Assembly (NCBI RefSeq): GCF_932526225.1
Contig: NC_064036.1
Coordinates: 14,067,181-14,131,180 of the forward strand
DNA length: 64,000 bases
Reading direction: 5' to 3'
Origin: Nematostella vectensis
Taxonomy: Eukaryota; Cnidaria; Anthozoa; Actiniaria; Edwardsiidae
Under the pieces are notes generated by a model that did no database searches, was not told the origin of the DNA, and saw nothing but the letters and a program-made list of their open reading frames with translations. This document shows positions 1-11,362 of this stretch, piece by piece. The translations under genes were made by a program, and so were the position numbers. Positions within the stretch are counted from its first letter, which is position 1; every line of letters starts with the position of its first letter.

Positions 1-1533
1 TTCAAAAAGTTTAAAATACAAACCACACGTCCTTAAAATTGTTCAATGCCGCAATTCATCTAAATCCATGGCAACGATGAATGACGTTTAGATATTGAAA
101 CCCGTGCTGGGAAAAGTGATTCCCCATGCTGTGCTTTATTTTCATGACTTAAACGGAAATTTGCCTCACTCAGTATTTATTGAAGAAGACACCGAATCCC
201 AATGATTTTCCAACGACATTTTTGTAAGGAAAGTTATGTAATTTAGTGTTTCTTCTGGAGATGTAGCAGGTGGCGTCACTTTCTCGATGGCAGCAACTTG
301 CATAGCCGCAGGGACTGTATGTCATTACGAAAGTTATAAAGCCAAACTTGTTAAACAACAGGGTAAAATGTACCGTTTAAATACCTCTTTGAGGGGGAGG
401 CTAAGTAAACCACCAAAACATCCAATTAGTGTAGTTTCCTATTGAGAAATGACATACTCGAAGACCAAGCGACTCCCTGAGGGTCACTATATATAAAGAA
501 ACAATCAAAATTTGAAGCAAGCAATTCCATCTTTACTTTACTAGAGGCTCTTTACGGACCGCTGTGTAACGAACATAATAATATATATGCACAATTTCTC
601 GATTCTGATTGGTTGAGAGCAGTACAATTTCCATGTAACACCAGTGAAGAAAGTTGTAATACCAGTGCATTCAGTTTTCTCGTTCAATACGGTATAAATA
701 TGCACTTGTGAGTTTTTCAAAAAGCTCAAATTACTCGCCGAAGACGGCTCGTGCAATTATGATACTCACTCGTGCAAATTAATCCCGAATTGAACTCGAA
801 ACTGTATGATCTGATGATTACCTATACAAAATACTAAAAATCCAGAATACATTACGCCAATGAAACCGTAATTTTAATCCTTGAAATCGTTACTTGAAAA
901 CAACCGTAATAACCTAACATTTTCTCTTTTTTCACATTTAGAACACATGTTTGTTAGGAATGGTTTCTTTTCTCAAGCAACACAATAACTTTTACAAAAA
1001 GTAAGGTTTTCATCAAACTTATCTTTAAACGGCCCGTAGAACACTCGACTGGAAGGTCCGCTCTAATTGAAGGAAAATTGTACCACTGCGAGCTAGGACG
1101 AGCTACCTAAGAGAAAATGGTCCGTTAAATGGGTAAACGAGTTTTAGGTAGCCCCCAAAATTTAGTTGCCTTAATGGTACCTTATTTGAAAATAAAGAAA
1201 CTCGAAATTTAATTCTCGCGGCCTTCAGTATGGCGAAATTATATACCCTTATACCCATATTTTGCTATTTTTTGTACTTCCAAAGTAACAGCGTGTTTAG
1301 ACAAACTATTTGATGCTTGAAAGCTAACAATACCTGGCTTGAAGTCAAACAACAACCGGTCTTACAGTCAAATGTTTTCTGGAACCTTTTCATCGGAACC
1401 ACTATCAAAACCCTCAAGTTCTTCTTTTGTGCAGTCATAAAATATTCCATCCTGTTCAGTGTTTGAATCGGGATTCTTCAAAAAGCACCAAAGACGCATT
1501 AATAATATCATTGCTAAACTGGGTCATTCTTTT
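1..1533. other. AT-rich DNA without a recognised gene
   Basis: Only short open frames, none with a recognisable domain or splice context. It lies downstream of the iGluR gene and may include part of its 3' flank. Confidence 0.5.
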
Positions 1534-1632
1534 CAACAAGCTATTTTTTTTTATTTTTCACTCTTTTTCGTACAATGTTTACCGTAATATCAATAAGGAC
1601 AAATAGAGAGTTAGGGCTACCTGTGCTATAAC
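1534..1632. repeat. Dispersed repeat, copy 1 (iGluR 3' UTR)
   Basis: About 95 bases around ttatttttcactc, gtttaccgtaa and gggctacctgtgct match a second copy at 26.5 kb with scattered differences. It covers the iGluR poly(A) signal and reaches the stop codon. Confidence 0.6.
1550..1555 (-). terminator. Poly(A) signal of the iGluR gene
   Basis: AATAAA on the minus strand, about 70 bases past the stop codon and inside an A-rich stretch. Confidence 0.55.
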
Positions 1633-1931
1633 TCTACGCTATCTGATCTTCTAGATAGCAGTCCGGTATTGTACTCTAGCCTACTTGGCGTCTTCATTCT
1701 TGTATTTGGTGTTACTAAGGTCGGTGTTGCTAGGGTCGGTGTGGCAACGGAAGTTTCGCTTGCATTGTCTCGTAAGATAGGTCTGTAGCTAGATGAAGTC
1801 TGTGTAGATCTAGAGGCGTGGAATGTCATGCCGTGCTTTTGTTGAGAGATCTTGGCGGCTATGCGCCCCCTATATTTCCATGAGCGGATGACACGCGAAC
1901 AAATGGCGCACCAAAATCCCACAAACTTGTT
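1626..1931 (-). CDS. iGluR last exon: cytoplasmic C-terminal tail
   Basis: The TM4 exon ends with KRDKRKR at a good donor (AGG|gtgagc, phase 0). This exon follows a strong acceptor (tgtttctacag) and adds 101 residues beginning NKFVGFWCAICSR. It holds two cysteines near the membrane (possible palmitoylation sites, inferred), a short Ala-Thr-Pro-Thr-Leu repeat, and ends DSVEL. Val-x-Leu at the terminus fits a class II PDZ-binding motif. If the preceding intron were retained, the protein would stop three residues after KRKR. Confidence 0.8.
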   Translation of the reverse strand, partial: NKFVGFWCAICSRVIRSWKYRGRIAAKISQQKHGMTFHASRSTQTSSSYRPILRDNASETSVATPTLATPTLVTPNTRMKTPSRLEYNTGLLSRRSDSVEL

Positions 1932-4900
1932 CTGTAGAAACACAAAAATTTTTCCACAAATCATAATCTCGTTTCTAAGAATCAGCTCAAAGGTCCTGGC
2001 ATTGAACGATGGATCGCTAAAAGCTGGTCGTTTCTTTTTGAAAGATCGCCAAACACCATCCTTTTTAATTTTTTTAGAATATTTGTGCTGAAACTTTTAA
2101 TCGCTCACCCTCTTGCGCTTGTCCCGTTTCACGTCTGAGTAGGCTGCGACGAACCACTCGAGCACTAACAACACGCCCCCGATCGCTATACCCGCCACCA
2201 TGAAGATAAACACGCCCAGCATGTTATTGATTCCCATCTTACTCGTGTCTGAGGATTTGGCTGAGGAAACATGGCAACGCTAGCATCTTAGAGCTCAAAG
2301 AGACTATTGACAGAGCACCGGACTGACACGCGTACTGGTTTGTGCTAAGAATCCAGTCGGCTGTGTTTGGGAGGGGAGGGGTGATTCCCATCTTACTCGT
2401 GTCTGAGGATTTGGCTGAGAAAACATGGCAACGCTAGCATCTTAGAGCTCAAAGAGACTATTGACAGAGCACCGGACTGACTACGCGTACTGGTTTGAGC
2501 TAAGAATGCAGTCGGCTGTGTTTGGGAGGGGAGGGGTGAGGGAGGGATGTCTCCACTAGTTTGGCATAAGAGGCTGACATGACGTAGTATTTGACAAGAT
2601 GGTGATAGAAGGAAGTTCCTACCGTCTTGTTCCTCGGCCTCGTCTAGAGGGGCACATGGTGTGCGTTCGATCATCCATTCCTCGATCATCGTCTTGGCAA
2701 TGCCGCTCTGAACAAGCTTAAGGATCTCCACACTCAGTAGATTAGTGTATGGCGACTTCTTGGGCAGGGCAAAGCCGTAATGCGCATTCCCAAACGTCCT
2801 AAAATACAAAACGTTTACAAAATGAGACCAAGATGGTGCTGAGTGAATGCATCCATTGGAGCATACGTTCTGAAGGGTGTCCGTTATATAGAGGGGTGAG
2901 TGTAGCAGCATCCCTTTCATTTCTTACATCTGTAGAAACACCCGGCCTAAAAGGTGTCCGTAATAGAGGGGTGACTGCGGCATTATCTCTATCATGTGTT
3001 GCATCTATCGGAAATCACCATTAACCCTTCCGATCTCCAAACGTCAGGAAGAGAACGGTTACCACTTTACCTCGTGTCATAGCCCCCGATGAGTTTAATG
3101 CGACCACAGTACGTCTTTCTTGCCAGATACTCCAGGATCGGTGCGTCGTGAATAAACGCATACTTCCCCTTTAGTGTACGTTCGATTGCAGTGTATGTAT
3201 CCGGCTGCAGCGATCGACGAAGCTTCATATACTCCCACATCATCTGATATCTGCAAAAGGAAACATCAGCTGATATTCACCTGACAGTGACGGATCTCGG
3301 GAGAGCTTTGCGACCGAGCTACATACTTCCACATCATCTGACCGATATTCACCTGACAAGTGACAAATCTAGGGAGGAGACCGAGCATTATCTGATATCT
3401 GTAACTTACAAATAAATGGATAAAATTGCAGTGGAAAATTGAAGCCAGATTCCAGAATTCATCATCACTCTTGTACTAGCGGACCTTATTAAACGGCCTG
3501 TGTACCTTTGTACCGAAGACGACTGAAAAAAGTTCTGTGTCAGGCTGTTTTCCACACACCCGTACGCGATCTCCGTCTGAGATGAAAGATCCTCGATTCT
3601 TCTGATAGGCGTCTGCATGCGTGTGGTAGTCAGAAAAGCGGCCATATTTGCTAAAATAGAAAGTACGAAAACACAGTTGCCGCTGGTCTGACGCACCCTT
3701 GACTGGGCCATGTATGGTTGTTAGCGGGTATAGGAGCCCTTAGGTGACGAACCGTTTTGTTGCCGAAACAACCGTAATTCGGTATTCTGTATGTAGGAGC
3801 CGCTAAAAAGGACACAAAAAGGAGATCAAAACTGAAATGTCGGTCATCGTGGGTCAAAAGGGTGATAGCGCTGCGTTACACATAACGTCACAACATACCT
3901 GTGTATGTTGCACCAAGTATTGTGATGACAAACCACCATACGGCCACGGCTGCCCGTCCGGACGCCGATACAGGGTGGTTTCCGTCTGGGCCTTGTCCGA
4001 GATAGTACGCTGCTGAAGACCAGATTGAGTTAAGAAAGCTGAGGGAGTACTTTTGTTTGAGGTAGGACTTTTTCACCTGTAAGGAAAGATTGATTGTTCA
4101 GATGATCTATGTCCAGATGTCCAGCGCTATATTAGAAAGCATTTAGGAGAAATGACGCACGCTACATGTCGCGAACGATATTTCCTCTAGTTTAAACCAG
4201 GAAAGTCCTTACCCGTTTGTTGATGGACTGTACGCATCTGCCGTAAAACCCAAACGGACTGACAACACTAAAAAGCCAGTTGACCACACCCATCCCTAGC
4301 ACCGCACCAAATATGGTAATCCACAAGTCACTCTTGAAAGGTTCCAAGAACCGGAAGTAGGGTTTAGGGCTATTCTCGGTCCCCATCACAACCCCTATAC
4401 CTGAAGTCATAAAGGGTTGTGTGAAATCGATGACTTTCCAGCGATGAGATGTGATGGTTATCGGACCGACAGCCAAGTCGGCTCTCTAGGGGATAGAAAA
4501 CATTTTTATCGAATCGGAAAAAAAGAGATTTCACCAAGCCAATTTCCTCATAAGCCTCATATATGCCTTATACTCGCCCTTGAATAATTTCTTTTGTAAA
4601 GTTTCAGTAATTAATGACTGCAGATACATACCTCTTGAATAAGCTCATTGATGACGCCGTCCCAGTTGCCTGTCACCGGGTTCTCCACGCCTACGCGTCC
4701 GTCAGGCGACATGTAGATGGTGTAGTTAAAGTGAAGAATCTCGCTTAGTCTGTCGAGGAGATCTATCACTGCACCCTCGAACCTGTCCACCGAGCTAGAA
4801 ACGTTACCAACTGGCATTGTAAAAGGCGAACCCTGAAAGAAGACCATTATATGAACGGGAAAAGGCCTGACTATAGTGTAGTGCATAATTCGCATAGAAA

Positions 4901-7900
4901 CGAGGCTCGCACAGTATTTATGCGTCCTTTGTGCATTTAACCAGCAAGTTAATGATTTGAAATAACAAGTGAACCATGTGCGCCGATAGAGTGATAGAAG
5001 CTCGCCTGTACGTAAAACGGTCACGCAAACGCAAAAGCAATTAAGGCGCATTAGCTCTTTTATAAATGCATTGTACCTTTACTGTATGCTTGTTTTGCTA
5101 CAGCATATTTTTCTCTTTTTAAGTTGGAAAGGTTAGTTTGGAGTCACGTTTTACTTTGAAAGAGACGACTCGTATTGTTCTGTCCGCCAATACATTCTCG
5201 GAGTCTCGAGGCGTCCCTGGGCCTCCACTCATCCAAACAACTGTCTTGTCCGAGTCCATCATTAGTCCATCCTTTGTGTTCCATTCTCCAACCTGGAATA
5301 ACCACAAGGTTAAGTAAATGGCTCCTAGCTTCATGCACAAAAAATTAAGAACTTTCAATACAAGTGGACCGGACAACATACCTTATCAAATTCATTTTCC
5401 TTCACGTTGATGATATCAATTGATGGATTGGCAAGGAAGCCATCTTGAGAGAAGCTAAGAAATCCCATGAACCCCGCGGTTTGGACCTGTGTTAGATTGG
5501 ATTGCATGTGTGTTAGTGTAAGTGGGATGCAGTGAGCTATGGGTAGGGCGCTGTTTGGAACTATGTTTAGAGATTAATGTTAGTGGCATCGCAGTAAGCC
5601 ATGGGACCTATGTTTAGAGGTTAGTGTTAGTAGGATCGCAGTGAGCTATGGGTAAGTTTGGACCTATGTGAAGGGGTTCCTGTTAGGGCGATCACAGTGA
5701 GCTATGGGTAGGGCCGCGGGTTAGATCTAATTGTAGATATTTGTTAGGTCGCAGGGAGCTGTGTGTATGGTTGGACCTACGTATAGAAGGTTAGTGTTAG
5801 TCTGATCGCAGGGAGCTATGATTATGGTTAGTTTGTATTGGGTCGCAGTGGGCTATGGGCGGGGGTATTCTAACATACCTTTTGAATATACTTGTTCAGC
5901 GTTATACCGCTGATACTCGGAGGATTTCGTCTTGTCAGGTTGCAAAACAGACCTGCATTGCCACTAGTCACTTGATCACCGGCTTGCACTGCGTTTTGGA
6001 TGGCTTTTGCTATAACGAGTACTGAGTCGATGACTCTGCCGACAACCGGCTACAAAGAACACACCATTCATAAATAAAAACCTTGATAAAATCTTTAATG
6101 GATGATTTAAAAACCTTCAAAAACCAATGGAAAAACTCTCAATGGACAACGTCAATCCTGCAATACCCTTTGAGCATATCAGTGTGTGTGTTCATATAAA
6201 GACTTACGGTGAGTGGCTTGTTATGTGAATAGTCTGCCCAGTGCTTGGTAACACTCCTACTATACAGCCCCTTTCCGATTGATTGACGTACGCCAATCAC
6301 ACCTCTCAGGTCACGTGTTGCCAAGTGTCCGTGTGGGACTATTTGCACCTGTAATGAGTGTAAAAAATATTATTAATCACAAAAATTTATATTTAATATT
6401 GCACGATGCTCACTTCATCAAGCGCAGACTCTGTGAAGATCCAGACCCAGTCTCCCAGCATGCCCTTTTCCCGTGCTATCGCCATGACAACAGGGACGTA
6501 GTGGGCGCGACACTTGAGCACCACGATGCGAGCCCCGCCCTTGTTGATCAGCTCTAGGAGCATGCGCAGGGAGTTCTTGATGAGCTCTGGCGTGACGTAG
6601 AAATGCTCCACGTTTACCACCTCGACATCGTTACTTAGCAACTCCTGGAAGTCAGCGACTCCCTCGCGACCTGGAAGACAGATCAGCTTGATACAAGTAA
6701 TATTGAAGCTTTTTTTATCTGAGGAACGTCGTGATAGCTCAGTGCTAGCCACTCAGGTCGGTAGAGCAACTCCCAAGTCTTCGCTGTTTCTAGCGCTTAA
6801 ATATCTCAGTGACTACCTTAACTGTCTCTTTCCCTTACTTATCCCATTCAGTATGTTCTCTGTTTCGAGTGCTTAGATATCTCAGTACCTTGGTTGTCTC
6901 TTGAGGTCAGAATTGACACCTTCTTCCATTTGTAGTGGCGAATCAAGTCCACGATGGCTTTGAACAGCGGTATATACCCGGTGCTCATGCGTGTTAACAA
7001 CTGTTGCTCGCATGGGTTGTAAGTGAATGACAGTCCGTCAGTCAGCGGTGCTACCTGTGGTACCTGAAGCTCGGAGCAAAATCTTTGTATTGCTTCAACG
7101 CCGAAGAGCTCCATTGGACCAACAATGGCGACCGCTCCTCTATCTACAAGACTAATGGCTGTTGCGAGGTCCAATGGGGAAAATAAATAAGAGACGTGAG
7201 ATATATAAAAGAAAGATGGGGGCTCACTTCGATGGTACATGTCGCTAGAAGTCGTATTAAGTTGTTGGGCGGATCCAGTCTCTTATAAACGAACTAAATC
7301 ATCAAGTCGTGCCTTCTGTCCGTCAGTCAGTATGTAGATTCGTTGGCGTTTTTATCCGTCCCAGTCCTCTCGTCCACCGTATGTACCTACTCCAGATATC
7401 CGTCCATATGTTTGTTAAAGTCCGCCCCCATGCCCGATAGTCCACTCGCACCGTAATTTTTTGCTTCTTGCACTTTTTAATCTATACATAAAACGGGTTT
7501 TGAAATAAGCACCTTCCCGTATAAAGTGTGGTGGACAGGCGTCATTAAACAATTATTGGATGAGACAAGCTGAATCAGGCGAATTGTTTAAAAACAGCGC
7601 GCGCCAGTGAACACCACGCTTAATCAAGCATATCCCCCAAAAAGCGCGATCATTCGAGCAGTCACGGTTTGTTTGTCCCTCCCGGACACCTGGGCTAGCA
7701 ACTCAATGCTGTTAACTGTTTTGTTTGATACAGTTATCTTCATGAGAAATTTCTTATTATTGTAACTGCGGCCCTGCGCTTATTCGAGCAATAACGGCAT
7801 CAGACGCCCGTTCGTCTGATAAAGTTCACTTATCTCTTTACCCTTTTGCGTGTTTTCCAAGTCGTCGTTGATATTTACGAACTCCACGATTCCGTCTACA

Positions 7901-9904
7901 GTAATCCCAGGTGTCATCACGGCTCTTGCGAGTTCCACCGCTATCATGAAAGCCTCGTATTCAGCCGAGTGCTCCTCACTGAATATCCCACCTATACCGG
8001 GAAAAGCGGTTATAATGACCCTTCTCTACTTTCATCTTCTCTCAACAAGCAAGATAGTGTTACGAAGCTCGTTTTAGATATTTTTAGTCCCTAGCGGAAA
8101 CATAAAGTTAGCATTGTAGTCTCGTCTGCAAAGATGTTTTGGTAGGAAACTACGTCAGCTCTATCATATTGATCAATATTTGTGAAAGGCTCAGCTCAGA
8201 GGAATTCCCACGGTACTCCAAAATGTTTCTTCCCAGCTGTCCCAAAGATTCTAATCTAACACACCCTCATAAACAGGACTTAATTAGCCAAGTGCACCGT
8301 GAGAACCACCCCGAGCCGAGCCCTATATAAGGGGCCGCAGGCTCTGTGTAAGGGGCTGTTTACATGATACCGGATCGAGTTTCGTTCCGGGTTGACTTTG
8401 AGTTTCGTTCCACGTTTACATGGCGGAATGCCTGACGGCGAGCCTGCATTGCTTCAGGACAGCACTCGCCTCAATGCGCGTGCGCCACTCGTTCCAGGCA
8501 GCTCGACCGGTAATCTCGCCCCGGATTGAGATTTCGATCCGCGTTTACAAGATACCGCGAGTAAATGTGAGTAAATTCTCGCACCAGAACGAAATTTCGA
8601 TCCGGAGTGAGAACCGGTGCGACTTCGATCCGGAACGACTTCAGTTTTGTCGCGGAATCATGTAAACGCGGAGTTACAAAATACAGGTGTACATGAGGGG
8701 GACTGAAAAAAACGGTGTGAGTTCACCCCGTATCGAAAGTCGATCCGGCGTCATGTAAACACACCCTAAATCACTCATTACTTCTCATCATCTCAACACT
8801 TCATTCATTACTTCTCATCATCTCATCACTTCTCATAACAAATCATCACTTCATAATCTTCTTCTCAGGTAAAGCAGTGCCATCAAAGATCCTATAGTAC
8901 TTCATACCTCTCGTAACAATAGCTCGGATGCGATCTCACAGACTGACAGATCGAGTGTGATCTCACGGACTGACAGTTCGGGTGTGACTTACAGGCTAAC
9001 AGCTCGGATGTGATATCACGGACTGACAGATCGGGTGGGATCTCACAGGCTAACAGCTCGGATGAGATATCATAGGCTAACGGCTCGGATGTGATATCAC
9101 GGACTGACAGATCGGGTGTGATCTCACAGGCTCTCGGATGTGATCTCACAGGCTAAAAGTTCGGATGTGATCTTACAGACTGATAGCTCAAACGTGATCT
9201 CACGGAGTGAAAGATCGAGTGTGATCTCACGGACTGACAGATCGGGTGTGATCTTACGGACTGACAGATCGGGTGTGATCTCACGGACTGACAGATCGGG
9301 TTTGACTCACAGGCTGACAGATCGGGTGTGATCTCACGGACTGACAGATCGGGTGTGATCTCACAGGCTAACAGGTCGAATATGATCTCACGGACTGACA
9401 GCTCGGATGTGATCTAACGGACTGACAACTCGATCTCACAGATTAGATTTATCCCAAAGTTCGAAGTGCTAATTGGTAGTAACTTGGTTCTTAACACAAA
9501 CACCTCCTCCTAAGCAAAGCTTTAAAACTGGTGCCATAAATGGTAAAAATTTAGATTTTCTCTCAAAATACTTTAATATTTTGTGACATTAATATAACTA
9601 ATAATAATATAACTAATAATCATCGACTAAAATGCTCGCATTCCTGTCCTTACACTTAGACTCAGTATTGAATTTCCCCGAGTTGTGTGCTTAATAACGA
9701 AATATGTATAATATAGGCCTTGAATTCAAACGCAATTATTTCTGAGCTGTGGAGAAGGAATCCCAAGTTTGCATGTTGTTGATAAACATCATGAATCAGT
9801 TGCCAGGAAAACCAAAAGTAATGATACCCACCAATTAAAACATGTGCCGAGTTCCCTCCCTTCGCTGTCAGGGCGATACACAGAAACGCTACAAATCTGA
9901 ACAT
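1626..9904 (-). CDS. Ionotropic glutamate receptor subunit, complete 16-exon gene
   Basis: Ligand-gated cation channel subunit of the plasma membrane. Exons in transcript order: 9904-9832, 7991-7842, 7158-6889, 6670-6414, 6348-6208, 6049-5879, 5486-5382, 5292-5155, 4832-4632, 4485-4213, 4076-3899, 3650-3506, 3250-3071, 2798-2623, 2248-2109, 1931-1626. Every junction is GT-AG and phase-consistent, giving 967 codons plus a TAG stop. Order of parts: signal peptide (starts MFRFVAFLC), amino-terminal domain (about 20-430), ligand-binding S1 (about 436-555), TM1, pore loop, TM3 with TYTANMAAF (650-658), S2, TM4 (about 829-849), cytoplasmic tail. The length suits the family. TM3 is AMPA/kainate-like, but S2 carries an NMDA-type Asp, so the subfamily is left open. 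It could be one of the early-branching metazoan iGluR classes. I did not see a promoter. Confidence 0.93.
2109..4832 (-). CDS. iGluR exons 9-15: ligand-binding domain and channel
   Basis: S1 contains ADLAVGPITITSHR; Pro510, Thr512 and Arg517 match the residues that hold the ligand alpha-amino and alpha-carboxyl groups in this family. TM1 is about 556-578. The pore loop NSIWSSAAYYLGQGPDG has Gly620 at the place aligned with the AMPA/kainate Q/R site. TM3 runs WWFVITILGATYTANMAAF. S2 starts with TEIAYGCVENSLTQNFF: the Gly-Ser-Thr ligand motif of AMPA receptors is replaced by Asn687-Ser688-Leu689. Further on FIHDAPILEY places Asp736 at the acidic ligand residue (Glu in AMPA/kainate, Asp in NMDA receptors). 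TM4 is in the last of these exons. Residue numbers follow my 16-exon model; ligand preference is not deduced. Confidence 0.92.
2229..2537. repeat. Tandem duplication of 154 bp over the TM4 exon acceptor
   Basis: The segment starting gattcccatcttactcgtgt at 2229 recurs at 2383, and the copies are nearly identical throughout. Copy 1 (2229-2382) includes the first 20 bases of the TM4 exon and its splice acceptor. Copy 2 (2383-2537) carries a second acceptor and exon start inside the intron. Confidence 0.9.
2876..2990 (+). repeat. TGTCCGTAAT-type dispersed repeat in an iGluR intron
   Basis: Two related units, ggtgtccgttatatagaggg and ggtgtccgtaatagaggggt, about 70 bases apart. The same core recurs near 22.7 and 23.9 kb. 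Confidence 0.45.
5155..9904 (-). CDS. iGluR exons 1-8: signal peptide and amino-terminal domain
   Basis: The first exon (9904-9832) encodes a hydrophobic leader followed by NSAHVLI and ends in phase 1. It joins exon 2 to read HVLIGGIFSEEHSAEYEAF, the usual start of an iGluR amino-terminal domain. Exon 3 has VAIVGP and VPQVAPLTDG, the conserved hinge region of this periplasmic-binding-protein-like fold. Exon 4 has the VVNVEHFYV and WVWIFTESAL strands. Exon 8 ends this domain and leads into S1. The plus-strand open frames over exon 2 are antisense shadows. Introns hold a degenerate minisatellite (5.5-5.9 kb) and a transposon plus minisatellite (8.3-9.4 kb). Confidence 0.9.
5500..5870 (+). repeat. 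Degenerate minisatellite in an iGluR intron
   Basis: About six diverged units of roughly 55-65 bases built on ttagtgttagt, gatcgcagtgagctatggg and ttggacctatg. It fills nearly the whole intron between the exons at 5486 and 5879. Confidence 0.75.
8352..8767. mobile_element. Foldback/MITE-like element in iGluR intron 1
   Basis: The left end ggctgtttacatgataccgg is matched in reverse by the right end ccggcgtcatgtaaacacac. Internal stretches such as gatttcgatccg repeat in both orientations. No transposase frame, so a non-autonomous DNA element about 416 bp long. Confidence 0.7.
8768..8880 (+). repeat. Simple pyrimidine-rich repeat
   Basis: Irregular repeats of cttctcatcatctcat beside the foldback element. 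Confidence 0.6.
8930..9440 (+). repeat. 27-bp minisatellite in iGluR intron 1
   Basis: About 19 units related to gatctcacggactgacagat plus cgggtgt, with point changes and small deletions. The translated frames over it are repeat artefacts. Confidence 0.9.
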
Positions 9905-10145
9905 GGTAACAAGACGATCAACTTCCCTGGCCTGCGCGGAGTTTTTCCGACGGTTGACAGTACGTTATGTTAATTCTTAAGCCTTGTTTGTATTGTGATG
10001 AACTGATTGACTTCTCTGCTTCTATTGACGAAAGATAAAGCGAAGAATAGAACGCACTTGGTTCAACACGTGGACAGAACCAGTCATGCGCAGCGTCCAT
10101 AGCAAATATGCATCTTGCGTGTTTATACAGACTCCGGTCAACCGG

Positions 10146-10816
10146 CTATGTTTACACGGTACCGGACGAATTTTCATCCGCTCAATAATTCGTACCGTAC
10201 GTGGTGTTTACAAGGAACCCGAATTTTTCGCACCGTTTACACGGTGCCGGTGGAACCGGACGAATTTCACCTTTGGTCAGCGGTTTTTCCAAACAGCAGC
10301 TACCCTTCACAAAGTTTTCCCACCAAAGAGAAACCCAGCCAGTTCTTACCCAAAACGTTTTTATGTTTGTTTCTTCTTTTTCACCGCGGTGTTTTTTTCG
10401 GTGTTGTTGCATAAAACTGCCTGCAAAATCCGTCGTTTATTGGCCTGATAAGCAACATTCTCTGCAACAACCGACACGATAATGTTGCTCATCATTGCAA
10501 CATAATTTGATAGCATTTGAAGCAGAATTGGTATCATTTTGAGATGAAAATAACGGACTCCACCGAGGTTGTTCATCTACTGAGCAGCCAGGCAGCTATG
10601 CCACCGCGCCAAAAATCATCGGTTGTGGTGTTTACATGGTTCAAGGCGGTTCGATAATTCATCCGGTCAAAAATTCGTCCTCGAATTAGCCGTACGAATT
10701 TTTGTATTGTAAGCCGTCTCTTTTTCGTACGGTTAGGGTGGTCGCGTGTAAACGGTACGAGTAACCGTACGAATTATTGAGCGGACGAAAATTCGTCCGG
10801 TACCTTGTGACCATAG
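10146..10816. mobile_element. Foldback/MITE-like element with nested inverted repeats
   Basis: Left end ctatgtttacacggtaccgg; right end ccggtaccttgtgaccatag, its imperfect reverse complement. Further inverted blocks (ggacgaattttcatccgctc against gagcggacgaaaattcgtcc) extend the arms. About 670 bp, no transposase seen. Its ends resemble those of the 8.35 kb element. Confidence 0.75.
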
Positions 10817-10907
10817 CTCTTGAAAACTCCTGACTCTTTTGAGTTTAAAGGAAAAATATTTTACAAGCGCCCAAGCTATCATACAATACTCTATATTTTA
10901 CATGTAC

Positions 10908-11362
10908 GACTCGGGCGATGTCCGGATGATTCTCTGGTGATGCAAGGTTTATGCTCGGGCGATGTCCGGATGATTCTCTGGTGATGCAAGGTTAATGGTC
11001 GGGCGATGTCCGGAAATCTCTCTGGTGATGCAAGGTTAATGGTCGGGCGATGTCCGGAAATCTCTCTGGTGATGCAAGGTTAATGGTCGGGCGATGTCCG
11101 GAAATCTCTCTGGTGATGCAAGGTTAATGGTCGGGCGATGTCCGGAAATCTCTCTGGTGATGCAAGGTTAATGGTCGGGCGATGTCCGGAAATCTCTCTG
11201 GTGATGCAAGGTTAATGGTCGGGCGATGTCCGGAAATCTCTCTGGTGATGCAAGGTTAATGGTCGGGCGATGTCCGGAAATCTCTCTGGTGATGCAAGGT
11301 TAATGGTCGGGCGATGTCCGGAAATCTCTCTGGTGATGCAAGGTTAATGGTCGGGCGATGTC
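10908..11362 (+). repeat. 44-bp minisatellite, about ten copies
   Basis: Unit contains gtcgggcgatgtccggaaat and ctctctggtgatgcaaggtt. The first two copies differ slightly; most central copies are identical. Confidence 0.95.

Noticed and set aside
6727-6780. tRNA-like A-box (tagctcagt ... ggtagagc) in an iGluR intron
   Set aside because: The motif is interrupted by about 16 bases, and no B-box or cloverleaf follows; at most a SINE relic.
7846-8094. Plus-strand coding frames of 75-82 codons
   Set aside because: Antisense of iGluR exon 2, which has the matching domain, phase and splice sites on the minus strand.
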